Below are positions 41,758-50,859 of a stretch of DNA of 64,000 nucleotides, in pieces (the stretch's first letter is position 1; every line of letters begins with the position of its first letter). The notes beneath the pieces are model-generated. The model saw only the letters and a program-made list of their open reading frames with translations. It had not been told where the DNA came from and searched no databases. The translations under genes were made by a program, and so were the position numbers. The DNA is taken from NCBI RefSeq assembly GCF_050942215.1, contig NZ_CP192056.1, forward strand, positions 2,914,001-2,978,000, written 5' to 3'. Source of the stretch: Sphaerimonospora sp050942215 (GTDB lineage Bacteria; Actinomycetota; Actinomycetes; Streptosporangiales; Streptosporangiaceae).

Positions 41758-42705
41758 CTAGGGAATGCGGGAGCCCAGGAGCATGGCGGCCCCGGCGAGC
41801 AGCAGCCCGGCCGCGACCGCCCCCAGGATGAACCGCTGGGTGATCTCCTGATGCACCAGCCGGTAGCCGAGGGAGGTGCCGATCTGCGCGTACACCTCCC
41901 GCAGCTGGCTGCTCGACTCCGCGGCGTAGGCCCGGCCGCCGGTGCCCTCGGCCAGCGACTTCAGCGTGCTCTTGTTGACCGGCACGAGCACCGGCCGGTT
42001 GTCGATGTTCACCGTGCCCTCGGGCGTGCCGTACGCGATCGTGGAGACCGGCACCTTCGCGTGCAGCGCCGCCTCGATCGCGTCGGCGACCGACCTGCCG
42101 GAGGTGTTGTCCCCGTCCGACAGCAGCACGATCGCCGACGGCGGCGGATCGGTCACCGCCCGCTGGTCGAACGACCTGATCGAGTCGAGCGAGTTGAACA
42201 CCGCCTCGCCGATCGCCGTGCCCGGCCGGGTGGTGAGGTTGGCGATCGCCGCCGTGACCGCCGAATGGTCGGTGGTGGGGGAGACGACCACGGCGGCCGA
42301 CCTGGCGAAGGTCACCACGCCCACGTTGAACCGCTCCGGCAGGTCGGCCACGAACTGCTGGGCCGCCTGCTTGGCCGCGACCAGCCGGCTCGGCGGCACG
42401 TCCCCGGCGTCCATCGACAGCGAGATGTCCACCGCGATGATGATCGTGGCGCGGTCGCGCGGCACCCGCACCTCCCCGCTCGGCCGCGCCGCGCCCACGA
42501 TCAGCAGGCTCATCATCACCAGGAACAGCGCGGCCGGGACATGCCGCCGCCAGCCCGGCCGCTCGGGGGCGACCAGCGACAGCAGCGCCAGGTTGGTGAA
42601 CCGCACCGTGTAGCGGCGGCGCCGGAACTGCATCGCCACATATCCGGCCGTCAGCGCGGCGAGCGCCGCGAACAGCCACAGCCAGCCGGGGGACAGGAAC
42701 CTCAC
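41758..42705 (-). CDS. BatA-like von Willebrand factor A membrane protein
   Basis: A 315-residue protein with two N-terminal hydrophobic helices, a VWA domain (about 88-275) with MIDAS motif DISLSM and LLSDGDNTSG, and a C-terminal helix (FILGAVAAGLLLAGAAMLLG). Third member of a MoxR-DUF58-VWA operon; these systems are thought to act as metal-dependent chaperones or envelope stress machinery. Start overlaps the DUF58 stop (42702-42705). Confidence 0.92.
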   Translation of the reverse strand: MRFLSPGWLWLFAALAALTAGYVAMQFRRRRYTVRFTNLALLSLVAPERPGWRRHVPAALFLVMMSLLIVGAARPSGEVRVPRDRATIIIAVDISLSMDAGDVPPSRLVAAKQAAQQFVADLPERFNVGVVTFARSAAVVVSPTTDHSAVTAAIANLTTRPGTAIGEAVFNSLDSIRSFDQRAVTDPPPSAIVLLSDGDNTSGRSVADAIEAALHAKVPVSTIAYGTPEGTVNIDNRPVLVPVNKSTLKSLAEGTGGRAYAAESSSQLREVYAQIGTSLGYRLVHQEITQRFILGAVAAGLLLAGAAMLLGSRIP

Positions 42706-43631
42706 CGCGCCGCCCCCCGTCCCGAGGGCGACCGCCGCACGCTGCGCCGCTGCCCCAGTACGAACCTGGCGAGGTCGGCGACCCAGTCGCGGTCGGTGCG
42801 CAGGACGAGATGCCCGGCGCCGGCGCGGCGCAGCGCGGCCCGGTTGGCCTCACGCTGGGCGGCCGCCGCCGCGGCGTACCGCTCCCGCACCCGCCGCGAC
42901 AGGTGCACGTCGCGGGAGCGCCCGGTCTCCGGATCGGTGAACGTGACCAGCCCGACGTCGGGCAGGTCGAGCTCGCGCGGGTCGATCACCTCCACGGCCA
43001 GCACCTGCTGGCGGGCGGCCAGGCGGCGCAGCGGCCGCTCCCACGACCCGGCCCCGGCCGGGGAGCCGTTCAGAAAGTCCGACACGATCACCCGCAGGCC
43101 CCGCTTGAGATGCGCCGCCGCCATCATCTCGATCGCCTGCCCGAGATCGGCCGACCCCGCGGCCTCGGGGGCGGCCAGCAGCGTGTGCAGCAGCCCGTAC
43201 AACGCGGGGCGGCCGGGCCTGGCCGGGTAGCGATGCACGTCATGGCCGTGCAGGACATAGGCGCCGAACCGGTCGCCCACGCGGCCGGCCAGGAGACCGA
43301 TGGCGCCGACGGCCGACACCACCAGGTCGCGCTTGGCCATGTCGGCGGTGCCGAAGTCCATGCTGGCCGACAGATCGGCCAGGGCCCAGGTCTCCAGCTC
43401 CCGGTCGGCGATCAGGTCCCGCACGTGCGGAACGGTGGTGCGCGCTGTCACCGCCCAGTCCATCCGGCGCACATCGTCCTCGCCCGGGACGTAGACCCTG
43501 GTATCTCCGGGCTCGCTGCCCGGTCCGGGGAGCAGCCCCTGGTGGCGGCCCTGCAGCAGCCCGTCGAGGCGGCGCAGCACGGTCAGCTCCAGCCGCCGCA
43601 GCGCCCGCTCGGGGTTCACCCCGCGGCTCAT
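42702..43631 (-). CDS. DUF58 protein of MoxR operon
   Basis: A 309-residue DUF58 protein with an atypical VWA-like fold: DVRRMDWAVTART near 53-65, LADLSASMDFGTADMAKRDL, and GLRVIVSDFLNG. It starts 4 nt after the MoxR stop and overlaps the VWA gene, so all three are one transcript. Role: partner of the MoxR ATPase; target unknown. Confidence 0.92.
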   Translation of the reverse strand: MSRGVNPERALRRLELTVLRRLDGLLQGRHQGLLPGPGSEPGDTRVYVPGEDDVRRMDWAVTARTTVPHVRDLIADRELETWALADLSASMDFGTADMAKRDLVVSAVGAIGLLAGRVGDRFGAYVLHGHDVHRYPARPGRPALYGLLHTLLAAPEAAGSADLGQAIEMMAAAHLKRGLRVIVSDFLNGSPAGAGSWERPLRRLAARQQVLAVEVIDPRELDLPDVGLVTFTDPETGRSRDVHLSRRVRERYAAAAAAQREANRAALRRAGAGHLVLRTDRDWVADLARFVLGQRRSVRRSPSGRGAAR

Positions 43632-43635
43632 CGGC

Positions 43636-44676
43636 TCACCGCCGGTCCCGGTTCCACACGACGAGGGGAGGCGGCACGACGTGCAGGATCCGGTGCACCA
43701 CGTCAGCGGGGTCGACGTCGTCAGCCAGCGCGTCGAAGGTCAGCATCAGCCGGTGTGCCATCACGTCGACGGCCACGTCGCGGACATCGTCGGGCAGCAG
43801 GTAGTCACGCCCCCGCAGCAGCGCGAGCGCCCGGCCCGCCGCGATCAGCCCCAGCGTCGCACGCGGGCTCACCCCGATCTCGATCGTCTCGGCCAGCTCG
43901 GGCAGGCCGTACTCGGCGGGCATGCGCGTGGCCATGACCAGCCGTACGACATAGTCGGCGACGAGCTGGTGCACCGAGACCTCGTCGGCCATGTCCTGCA
44001 GCCGCAGCAGCCGTCCCGGGTCGAGCACCGCCGCGGGCACCGGCGGCCGGACGCTCATCCGGTTCAGGATCTCCAGCTCCTCGTGCGCGCTGGGGTGGGC
44101 CACCCGCACCCGGAACAGGAACCGGTCGCGCTGCACCTCCGGCAGCGGATAGACGCCCTCGGACTCGATCGGGTTCTGCGTGGCCAGCACGACGAACGGC
44201 CTGGGCAGCGGATGGGTGCGCCCCGCGAGCGTCACCTGCCGTTCGGCCATCACCTCCAGCAGCGCCGACTGCACCTTCGCCGGAGCCCGGTTGATCTCGT
44301 CGGCCAGCAGGAAGTTCACGAACACCGGCCCGAGCTCGACGTCGAACCGCTCGGTGCCCGGATGGTAGACACGCGTGCCGACGATGTCGCTCGGCACCAG
44401 GTCGGGGGTGAACTGGACCCGGGCGAACGTCCCGCCCACCACCGTGGCCAGCGTCGAGGCCGCCAGCGTCTTGGCCACGCCTGGCACGCCCTCCAGCAGG
44501 CAGTGCCCGCGTGCCAGCAGCGCGGCCAGCAGCCGCTCGACCATGTGGTCCTGCCCGACGATCACCCGTCTGACCTCGTTCAACGCGTCGCGCAGCGACT
44601 CCAGATCGGCCCCGGCGGCATCGTCTCGCTCACCCTGCGCCCGGCCGGGCTCGGGCCGCTCACTGGCAACGGTCAT
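43636..44676 (-). CDS. MoxR-family AAA+ ATPase
   Basis: A 346-residue MoxR ATPase. Walker A-like EGVPGVAKTLAA, Walker B LLADEINRAPAKVQSALLEV, sensor 1 ATQNPIESEGVYPLPEAQ-like stretch, and FRVRVAHPSAHEE. It remodels or loads metal into client proteins with VWA partners; clients are not identified here. First gene of the operon; divergent from the pseudokinase gene at 44811. Confidence 0.93.
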   Translation of the reverse strand: MTVASERPEPGRAQGERDDAAGADLESLRDALNEVRRVIVGQDHMVERLLAALLARGHCLLEGVPGVAKTLAASTLATVVGGTFARVQFTPDLVPSDIVGTRVYHPGTERFDVELGPVFVNFLLADEINRAPAKVQSALLEVMAERQVTLAGRTHPLPRPFVVLATQNPIESEGVYPLPEVQRDRFLFRVRVAHPSAHEELEILNRMSVRPPVPAAVLDPGRLLRLQDMADEVSVHQLVADYVVRLVMATRMPAEYGLPELAETIEIGVSPRATLGLIAAGRALALLRGRDYLLPDDVRDVAVDVMAHRLMLTFDALADDVDPADVVHRILHVVPPPLVVWNRDRR

Positions 44677-44810
44677 GAAGGTTATTCAATCGTGACTGAG
44701 TGCGAGGTTCCATCCCCTCCCATCTGCCCGCGCCGCCGGGCGACCACACCCGTCGCGACGCCGTACGCGCGGACCGCTGTGTTTTGATGAGGTGTGATGT
44801 GAGGAGGACG

Positions 44811-45524
44811 ATGAGCAGCCCGCTGCGGCACCACGACCCGCCCCGTCTGGGGCCGTTCGTGCTGCAGGCCCGCCTGGGCACGGCACCGGCCGGGCTCGTG
44901 TACCTCGGCCAGGGGCCCGACGGGCGGGCGGTCTCCGTGGCGGTCCTCACGACCGGCGCCGCGCTCGACGGCGCGGCCAAAGACCGGTTCGTCACCGCGA
45001 TCAGGGCGGCGGCCCGCGGGCGCGGCGGCGGGGACCTGCCGCCGATCGTGGCCATGCACGACGGGCAGGCCCCGTGGGTGGCCGTGCCGTACGTGCCGGG
45101 CGGCCCAGGAGCCGAGCGCTTCCTCGACCGGATCATGGTCTCGGGCATGCTGACCGGGCGGCGAAGCGGTCCCGACTTCGCGCCCTACTGGCTGGGTGAC
45201 CGCGACCCCGCGCTGCCCGGCCCGCCGGGGCCCCCGCCACCGCCGACCGCCACCCGCAGATCCGTTGTGCTGGCCTCGGCCCTGCTGGCCGCGCTCACGC
45301 TCACGCTGGCGACCGTGGTGTGGCAGCTGCTGTTCCGCGGCGGGGGTGATTTTCACCCGCGGCCGCCGCTGCCGGCGACCCACTTCGTGCCCACGCCTCC
45401 GCCCGAGCCCCCCGCACCGCAGCAGCAGGAGCCGCAGGAGTCGGCCACACCCCGGCCGGGGCAGCCGTCCCCCGCGGTCTCGCCCCGGCCCGGCGGCCCC
45501 GACGACGAGGGCGAGCCCATCTGA
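44811..45524 (+). CDS. Membrane pseudokinase with only an N-lobe
   Basis: A 237-residue protein. Residues 13-95 resemble the N-lobe of a PknB-type kinase (LGPFVLQARLGTAPAGLVYL, then VSVAVL where the ATP Lys is lost, then PWVAVPYVPGGPG like the hinge). There is no HRD, no DFG and no C-lobe. A Pro-rich stretch leads to one transmembrane helix (about 148-170) and a Pro/Gln-rich extracellular tail. ATG 44811 has GAGGAGG upstream. Probably a signalling adaptor or a truncated kinase relic that stayed in frame. Divergent from the MoxR operon. Confidence 0.7.
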   Translation: MSSPLRHHDPPRLGPFVLQARLGTAPAGLVYLGQGPDGRAVSVAVLTTGAALDGAAKDRFVTAIRAAARGRGGGDLPPIVAMHDGQAPWVAVPYVPGGPGAERFLDRIMVSGMLTGRRSGPDFAPYWLGDRDPALPGPPGPPPPPTATRRSVVLASALLAALTLTLATVVWQLLFRGGGDFHPRPPLPATHFVPTPPPEPPAPQQQEPQESATPRPGQPSPAVSPRPGGPDDEGEPI

Positions 45525-45750
45525 TCCGGCCGCCCCGGCCTGGCCGTGACCGGAGACCGGCCCGGACTGGCGGGCGCAGACCCCGGCCTGGCTCGGCCGT
45601 CGCGTTCCGCGTGCCGGAGGATCCCCGGCCGGCGGGGACCGCCTCCCCTTTGAGCGGGAGAACGGCTCAGTGGGAGAACGGCGAAAGCGGGAGGCGGACG
45701 CCGGCCCGCTAGGCTCTGGGCCGGACGACGGCGAGAAAGGGGCGCACCGC

Positions 45751-46518
45751 GTGGAGGCGGGCCAGATCGCGGTGCTGCTTCTGGCGGCGTTGTCGGCGGG
45801 CTGGGTGGACGCCGTCGTCGGCGGGGGAGGGCTGCTCCAGCTTCCCGCGCTGCTGCTGACCGGGCTGTCCCCGGTGCAGGCCCTCGCCACCAACAAGTCC
45901 GCGGCCATCTTCGGTACGGCGTCCGCCGCCGTCACCTACGCCCGGAGGACGAAACTCGACCGCGAGGTCGCCGTACCGGCCGGGGCGCTCGCGGTGGCCT
46001 TCGCGGGTCTGGGCGCGGCCTCGGCCGCCCTGCTGGAAGCGGGGGTGCTGAAGCCGCTGGTCATGGTCGTGCTGCTGGGAGTCGCCGCGTTCGTCACGCT
46101 GCGCCCGGATTTCGGGCGGATGCCGCACCCGCATCTGCGCACCCGATGGCGGGTGATCGCGGCGGCGGCCGCCGGGGGTGTGGCGATCGCCTACTACGAC
46201 GGCATCCTCGGGCCGGACACCGGCACGTTCCTGCTCATCGCGTTCACCTCGATCCTGGGAATGGACTTCGTCCAGGCGTCGGCGACCGCGAAGGTCATCA
46301 ACACCGGCACCAACCTCGGCGCGCTGATCGTGTTCGGTCTGCAGGGGCACGTGATGTGGGCCCTGGGCCTCGGCATGGCGGTCTGCAACATCGCCGGGGC
46401 CCAGCTCGGCGCCCGGATGGCGCTCAACCGCGGCTCCGGGTTCGTACGGATCGTCCTACTGTGCGTCGTGGTGGCCCTGGTTCTCAAACTCGGCTACGAC
46501 CAGTTCGCCGCCCCGTGA
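45751..46518 (+). CDS. TauE/SafE-family membrane exporter
   Basis: A 255-residue membrane protein of the sulfite/sulfoacetate exporter family with two homologous halves: SAGWVDAVVGGGGLLQLPAL plus TNKSAAIFGTASAAVTYARR, and YYDGILGPDTGTFLLIAFTS plus KVINTGTNLGALIVFGLQG. Seven to eight helices. Start GTG 45751 is preferred; the upstream frame is polar. Its 3' end overlaps the convergent MFS gene by 63 bp. Confidence 0.9.
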   Translation: MEAGQIAVLLLAALSAGWVDAVVGGGGLLQLPALLLTGLSPVQALATNKSAAIFGTASAAVTYARRTKLDREVAVPAGALAVAFAGLGAASAALLEAGVLKPLVMVVLLGVAAFVTLRPDFGRMPHPHLRTRWRVIAAAAAGGVAIAYYDGILGPDTGTFLLIAFTSILGMDFVQASATAKVINTGTNLGALIVFGLQGHVMWALGLGMAVCNIAGAQLGARMALNRGSGFVRIVLLCVVVALVLKLGYDQFAAP

Positions 46519-47700
46519 CCCGCTCTTCGGCGACGGGGGCCGGAGCGCGGTCGCCGCGAGCGCGACGAACAGCGCCAGCACGGCCGGTGCGAACAGGGCG
46601 CGGGGGAGGGTGACCAGTTCCGCCAGCGCTCCGATCAGGACGGGCCCGGCGAGGAACCCGGCGTAACCCAGGCTGGCCACGGTGGCCAGGGCCCGGCCCG
46701 CCTGGGCGGGATCGCGGTGGCCCGCCGCGGAGAACACCTGGGGGACGATGCACGAGAGCCCGGCGCCGAACAGACCGAACCCGATCACGCCGGCCACCGG
46801 GCCGTCGATCAGCAGGGAGACTCCGAGTCCCGCGCCGGCCAGGATCCCGCAGCCGCGGACGAGCACGACGGGGCCGAGCCGGGCGGCGAGCAGGTCCCCG
46901 GCGAACCGTCCGCCGGTCATCGTGATCGAGAAGGCGGCATAGGCGGCGGCCGCGAAGCCGGGGGAGGCGCCCAGGTCGTCGCGCAGGTAGACCGAGCTCC
47001 AGTCGGCGGCCGCACCCTCGCCGATCATGCCGCAGAACCCGAGGACGCCGAGCAGCAGCACGGTCGTGCCGACGCGTGACCGCCCCAGCCTCTTCGACTC
47101 CGTCCCAGCGGCGGGACGCCGGTCCGGTTCGTCCCGTACGGCCCAGCGGGCGCACAGGAGGGCGATCGCGGCTATCAGCGTGCCGACCGCGGCGAACGTG
47201 ATCGCCGGGCTCACCCCGTGGTGGGCGAACAGCCCGCCGACCGCGGCGCCCGCGAATCCGCCCACGCTGAACACCGCGTGGAACGACGACATGAGCGGCC
47301 TGCCGTATACGCGCTCCACGACGACGGCGTTGGCGTTCATCGCGACGTCGAGCGTGCCGTTGGCCGCGCCGAAGGCGAATAGGGCCAGGGCGAGCGTCGC
47401 CAGGTTGGGGGCGTAGGCGGGGAGCACCAGCACGACGCCCACGGTGAGGGCCATCGGCACCGCGACGCGGCGGCTGCCGTACCGGTCGACCATGCGGCCG
47501 ACGAACTGCATGCCGGTGATGGCGCCGGCGGCGATCCCGAGCAGCCCCAGGCTCAGCTCGCCGTTGGTCAGGCCGAGACCCGACTTGATGGCCGGAATGC
47601 GCGCGGTCCAGGCGCCGATGGCCATCCCGGACAGCAGGAACAGCCCGTAGACGGCGATGCGGGCCCGCTGCCGCGCGGACGGCGCGAGTGTGACGCTCAC
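46456..47700 (-). CDS. MFS transporter (FucP/YbjJ-like)
   Basis: A 414-residue 12-helix major facilitator. Conserved start YGLFLLSGMAIGAWTARIPA, motif A-like GRMVDRYGSRRVAVP, and NGTLDVAMNANAVVVE are typical of YbjJ-like sugar or small-molecule transporters. Start GTG 47700 overlaps the DeoR stop by GTGA, so the regulator and transporter are one operon. The last 20 residues are encoded opposite the end of the TauE-like gene. Confidence 0.9.
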   Translation of the reverse strand: MSVTLAPSARQRARIAVYGLFLLSGMAIGAWTARIPAIKSGLGLTNGELSLGLLGIAAGAITGMQFVGRMVDRYGSRRVAVPMALTVGVVLVLPAYAPNLATLALALFAFGAANGTLDVAMNANAVVVERVYGRPLMSSFHAVFSVGGFAGAAVGGLFAHHGVSPAITFAAVGTLIAAIALLCARWAVRDEPDRRPAAGTESKRLGRSRVGTTVLLLGVLGFCGMIGEGAAADWSSVYLRDDLGASPGFAAAAYAAFSITMTGGRFAGDLLAARLGPVVLVRGCGILAGAGLGVSLLIDGPVAGVIGFGLFGAGLSCIVPQVFSAAGHRDPAQAGRALATVASLGYAGFLAGPVLIGALAELVTLPRALFAPAVLALFVALAATALRPPSPKSGSRGGELVVAEFENQGHHDAQ

Positions 47701-48473
47701 GAGCCGGCCCGGACCCCGACGGTGCGGACGGCGACCCCGGCGGCGGTGAGCGCGTCGTGCTGATCGCGGGGGAGCGCGTCGTCGGTCACCACGACGTCGA
47801 GCCGATCCAGCGGGCAGACGGCGCCGAACGCGGTGCGGCCGAACTTGCCGGAGTCGCAGGCGATGACGACGCGCCGGGCCGAGGCGATCGCGGCCTGCTT
47901 GACGGCGACCTCCGGCAGATCGTGGGCGGTGAGCCCGTGCTCGGCCGACAGTCCGCAGCAGCCGATCACCGCCGTGTCGAAACGCAGCGCTTTGATCGAG
48001 GTCTCGGTGAGCGGGCCCACGAAGTTCATCTCGCCCGGCCGCACCTCGCCCCCGGGCAGGACGAGGCGGACCCGGGGGGCGCCGGCCAGCTCCTGCGCCG
48101 CCTGCATGGCCAGCGGGAGCACGGTGAGGCGGCGGTCGCGTACGGCCCGCGCGACCTCGAGCGTGGTCGTTCCGCTGTCCAGGAGCACGGCCTCCCCGTC
48201 CGCGAGCAGGCTCGCGACCTCCGCGCCGATCAGGCGCTTGGCCTCGACGGCCTCGCGTTCCCTGACCCCGAACGGCGGTTCCTCGCCGCGCAGCAGCAGG
48301 CTCAGCGCGCCGCCGCGCACCCGCCGTACCACGCCCTGCTGGGCGAGCTCGTCGAGGTCGCGGCGGATCGTCATCTCCGAGACGCCGTGCTCGGCGGCGA
48401 GCTCGGTAACCGACACGGTGTCCGACGTCCGGAGCGCGTTCATGATCGAGAGAATTCGATCGGAACTTTCCAT
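47697..48473 (-). CDS. DeoR/GlpR-family regulator
   Basis: A 258-residue repressor with N-terminal HTH (VTELAAEHGVSEMTIRRDLD) and sugar-phosphate domain (VLLDSGTTTLEVARAV, LVLPGGEVRPGEMNFVGPLT, FDTAVIGCCGLSAEHGLT, CDSGKFGRTAF). ATG 48473 is used; the SD is poor. A TTTACATTGTAGA element (48515-48527) 42 nt upstream may be its operator. Co-transcribed with the MFS transporter it probably controls. Confidence 0.9.
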   Translation of the reverse strand: MESSDRILSIMNALRTSDTVSVTELAAEHGVSEMTIRRDLDELAQQGVVRRVRGGALSLLLRGEEPPFGVREREAVEAKRLIGAEVASLLADGEAVLLDSGTTTLEVARAVRDRRLTVLPLAMQAAQELAGAPRVRLVLPGGEVRPGEMNFVGPLTETSIKALRFDTAVIGCCGLSAEHGLTAHDLPEVAVKQAAIASARRVVIACDSGKFGRTAFGAVCPLDRLDVVVTDDALPRDQHDALTAAGVAVRTVGVRAGS

Positions 48474-48514
48474 TTGTGCATTCGAACACAGCAGGTGTTT
48501 CAAAAGCAATAGAA

Positions 48515-48527
48515 TCTACAATGTAAA
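48515..48527. repeat. TYTACA-N-TGTAAA motif, copy 2
   Basis: TCTACA-A-TGTAAA, a near-palindromic 13-bp element followed by GG. It lies 42 nt upstream of the DeoR gene start. Copies also at 32351-32363 and 52265-52277. Confidence 0.45.
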
Positions 48528-48553
48528 GGCGATCTCGTAGGAAACCGCCGACA

Positions 48554-49177
48554 TCAGCGGGCGCCGAAGGCGAGCCCCACCCCGAGCGCGACAAAGGAAC
48601 AGGCGAAGGCGCGGTTCAGCCACGCCGTCACACGTGGGCGTGCGAGCACATGCTCGCGCACCCCGGCGGCGGACAGGCCGTATGCGGCGAACACGACGAA
48701 CGTGACCAGCATGAACACGATGCCCAGCCAGAGCATCCGTACGACCGAGTCCGGCTCGCCGGGGGTCACGAACTGCGGAAGGAACGCGAAAAAGAAGATC
48801 GCCAGCTTGGGGTTGAGCACGTTGATCAGGACGGCCTTGACGATCACCCGGTGCGCCGGCCCGGACGCGCTCTCCGCCCCCGCCATGTCGTTCTTCCGGC
48901 CGCGGATCGCCGCCCAGGCCAGATAGAGGAGGTAGGCGACGCCCAGATATCTCAGCACCTGGAACGCCGGCGTGCCGGCGCGCAGCACGGCAGTCAGGCC
49001 GGCGATCGTCGCGGCCAGCTGCGGCACGGTGCCGAGCGTGCAGCCGAAGGCGGCGATCAGGCTCGCCCGGCGGCCGCCGGAGATGCCCGCAGACAGGGTG
49101 TAGATCACGCCGGTGCCGGGCGTGACGACCACGACGAGTGTGGTCATCAGGAACGGAAGGGTGACGGGGAAGCTCAC
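48554..49177 (-). CDS. LysE-family amino-acid exporter
   Basis: A 207-residue six-helix LysE/RhtB exporter: FLMTTLVVVVTPGTGVIYTL, GCTLGTVPQLAATIAGL, LGVAYLLYLAWAAIRGRK, LINVLNPKLAIFFFAFLPQF. GTG 49177 has GGAGG 6 nt upstream. Divergent from the MocR gene with a 116-nt shared region, the usual regulator-target layout. Confidence 0.92.
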   Translation of the reverse strand: MSFPVTLPFLMTTLVVVVTPGTGVIYTLSAGISGGRRASLIAAFGCTLGTVPQLAATIAGLTAVLRAGTPAFQVLRYLGVAYLLYLAWAAIRGRKNDMAGAESASGPAHRVIVKAVLINVLNPKLAIFFFAFLPQFVTPGEPDSVVRMLWLGIVFMLVTFVVFAAYGLSAAGVREHVLARPRVTAWLNRAFACSFVALGVGLAFGAR

Positions 49178-49293
49178 CGCTCGCCTCCCGTACGGGCGGA
49201 CGCATATGGCTGTCGCGGTCGCTCGGGACGCGCCGCGATCGCCGGTCGGAAACGAAGATCCATGCCCCCAACCTTTGCTGGGAGAATGGCCCT

Positions 49294-50805
49294 GTGCACA
49301 GGTCCAAAGGGACGCGAACCGACTGGTCCATAACGCCGGGGGCCGACTTCCTGCAGCTGAACATGGACGAGGCGCCGGCCGGCGGGCTGTCCGACTGGCT
49401 TGCCCGGCGCCTGCGTAAGGCGATCTCGGACGGCCGGCTGCCGGTCGGCGCCAGGCTGCCGCCCACCAGGGTGCTGGCCGCGGAGCTGCGCGTCTCACGA
49501 GGCGTCGTCACCGAGGCCTACCAGCGGCTCGTCGAGGATGGGCACGTCGCGGGCCACGGCCGGCGCGGAACGATCGTCGTGGCGGCTCCGGCGCCACCGG
49601 TGGCCGCAGGCCCGCGGCGGCCACCGGACCAGCGGCCGGCCGAGCCGTCGTCGGCTGACGCGCTCTTCACCGGCGTGCCCGGACTGGACGTCTTCGACGC
49701 GCTGCGCGCCTTCCCCGCCAGGATCGACCTGACGCCCGGGCGGCCCGACCTGGCCGCGTTCCCGCGGGCGGCGTGGTCGCGCGCCGTCCGCGCGGTGCTG
49801 CGCGACCTGCCCGCTGCCGAGCTCGGGTACGGAGACGCCCGAGGCGCGCCGGCGCTGCGCCTCGCCGTGGCCAACTGGCTGGCGCGCAACCGCGGGGTCA
49901 GGGTGGAACCGGACGAGGTGATCATCGTCTCCGGCGTCGCTCAGGCGCTCGGGCTGCTCGCGCAGGTGCTCCGCGGGCACGGTGTCCGGGAGGTGGCGGT
50001 GGAGGAGCCCGGATCGCTCGGGGAACGCCAGCACCTGCGCGGCCACGGGCTCGACGTGCTGCCGATCCCGGTCGACTCCGAAGGAGTACGCGTCGACGCC
50101 CTGCGTGCCACCGACGCCCCGGCCGTCCTGCTGACCCCCGCGCATCAGTTCCCGACGGGGGTCGTGCTCGGCGGGGAACGCCGCCGCGAGCTGATGCGCT
50201 GGGCCGACGCCGGCGGACTGGTGATCGAGGACGACTACGACGCCGAGCACCGGTACGACCGGCCTCCCGTGCCCGCCGTGCGGGCCATGCTGCCGGAGGG
50301 GGTCTGCTACACCGGCAGCGTCTCCAAGCTGCTCGCCCCCGCCGTGCGCATCGGGTGGGTGCTGCCGCCGCCGCGGCTGCGCGGCGCCATGGTCGAGGCC
50401 AAACGGTTCGCCGACCTGGGCAACGCCGTGCTGCCGCAGTTCGTCCTGGCCCATCTGATGGAGTCGGGCGAGCTGGAACGGCAACTGCGTTTCCTGCGCC
50501 GGCGCCACCGCGGCCGCAGGGACGCGATGGTGGCCGCGATCGGGACCCACCTGCCGGGCGCGGTCGTCCACGGGGCTGCGGCCGGCCTGCACCTCATGGT
50601 CACCTTCGACGACGACGTCGACGATGCCGAGCTGGCCGCCGCCGCGCTGAAACTCGGCGTCAAGGCGCAGCCGCTCTCCTGGCACCGGCAGCGGCCCGGC
50701 CCGCCCGGGCTCGTTCTGGGCTACGCAGCGAGCACGCCGAGCGACGTCGCCGAGGGTGTGGCGGTCATCGGCAGGGCCCTGCGGCGCGTCCGGCGGTGGA
50801 GGTGA
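49294..50805 (+). CDS. MocR-family regulator (GntR HTH fused to aminotransferase-like domain)
   Basis: A 503-residue PLP-dependent regulator. N-terminal wHTH (WLARRLRKAISDGRLPVGAR, VSRGVVTEAYQRLVEDG), then a type I aminotransferase fold with PLP-contact motifs (VIEDDYDAEHRYDR) and Schiff-base Lys in YTGSVSKLLAPAVRIGW. GTG 49294 has GGGAGA upstream. It likely senses an amino acid or PLP and controls the LysE exporters on either side (48554 and 50860). Confidence 0.92.
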   Translation: MHRSKGTRTDWSITPGADFLQLNMDEAPAGGLSDWLARRLRKAISDGRLPVGARLPPTRVLAAELRVSRGVVTEAYQRLVEDGHVAGHGRRGTIVVAAPAPPVAAGPRRPPDQRPAEPSSADALFTGVPGLDVFDALRAFPARIDLTPGRPDLAAFPRAAWSRAVRAVLRDLPAAELGYGDARGAPALRLAVANWLARNRGVRVEPDEVIIVSGVAQALGLLAQVLRGHGVREVAVEEPGSLGERQHLRGHGLDVLPIPVDSEGVRVDALRATDAPAVLLTPAHQFPTGVVLGGERRRELMRWADAGGLVIEDDYDAEHRYDRPPVPAVRAMLPEGVCYTGSVSKLLAPAVRIGWVLPPPRLRGAMVEAKRFADLGNAVLPQFVLAHLMESGELERQLRFLRRRHRGRRDAMVAAIGTHLPGAVVHGAAAGLHLMVTFDDDVDDAELAAAALKLGVKAQPLSWHRQRPGPPGLVLGYAASTPSDVAEGVAVIGRALRRVRRWR

Positions 50806-50859
50806 CCCGTCCGGCGTAAACCGGTTGCGCGGTGATCCGCCGATCGCCAAGCTGACCGG

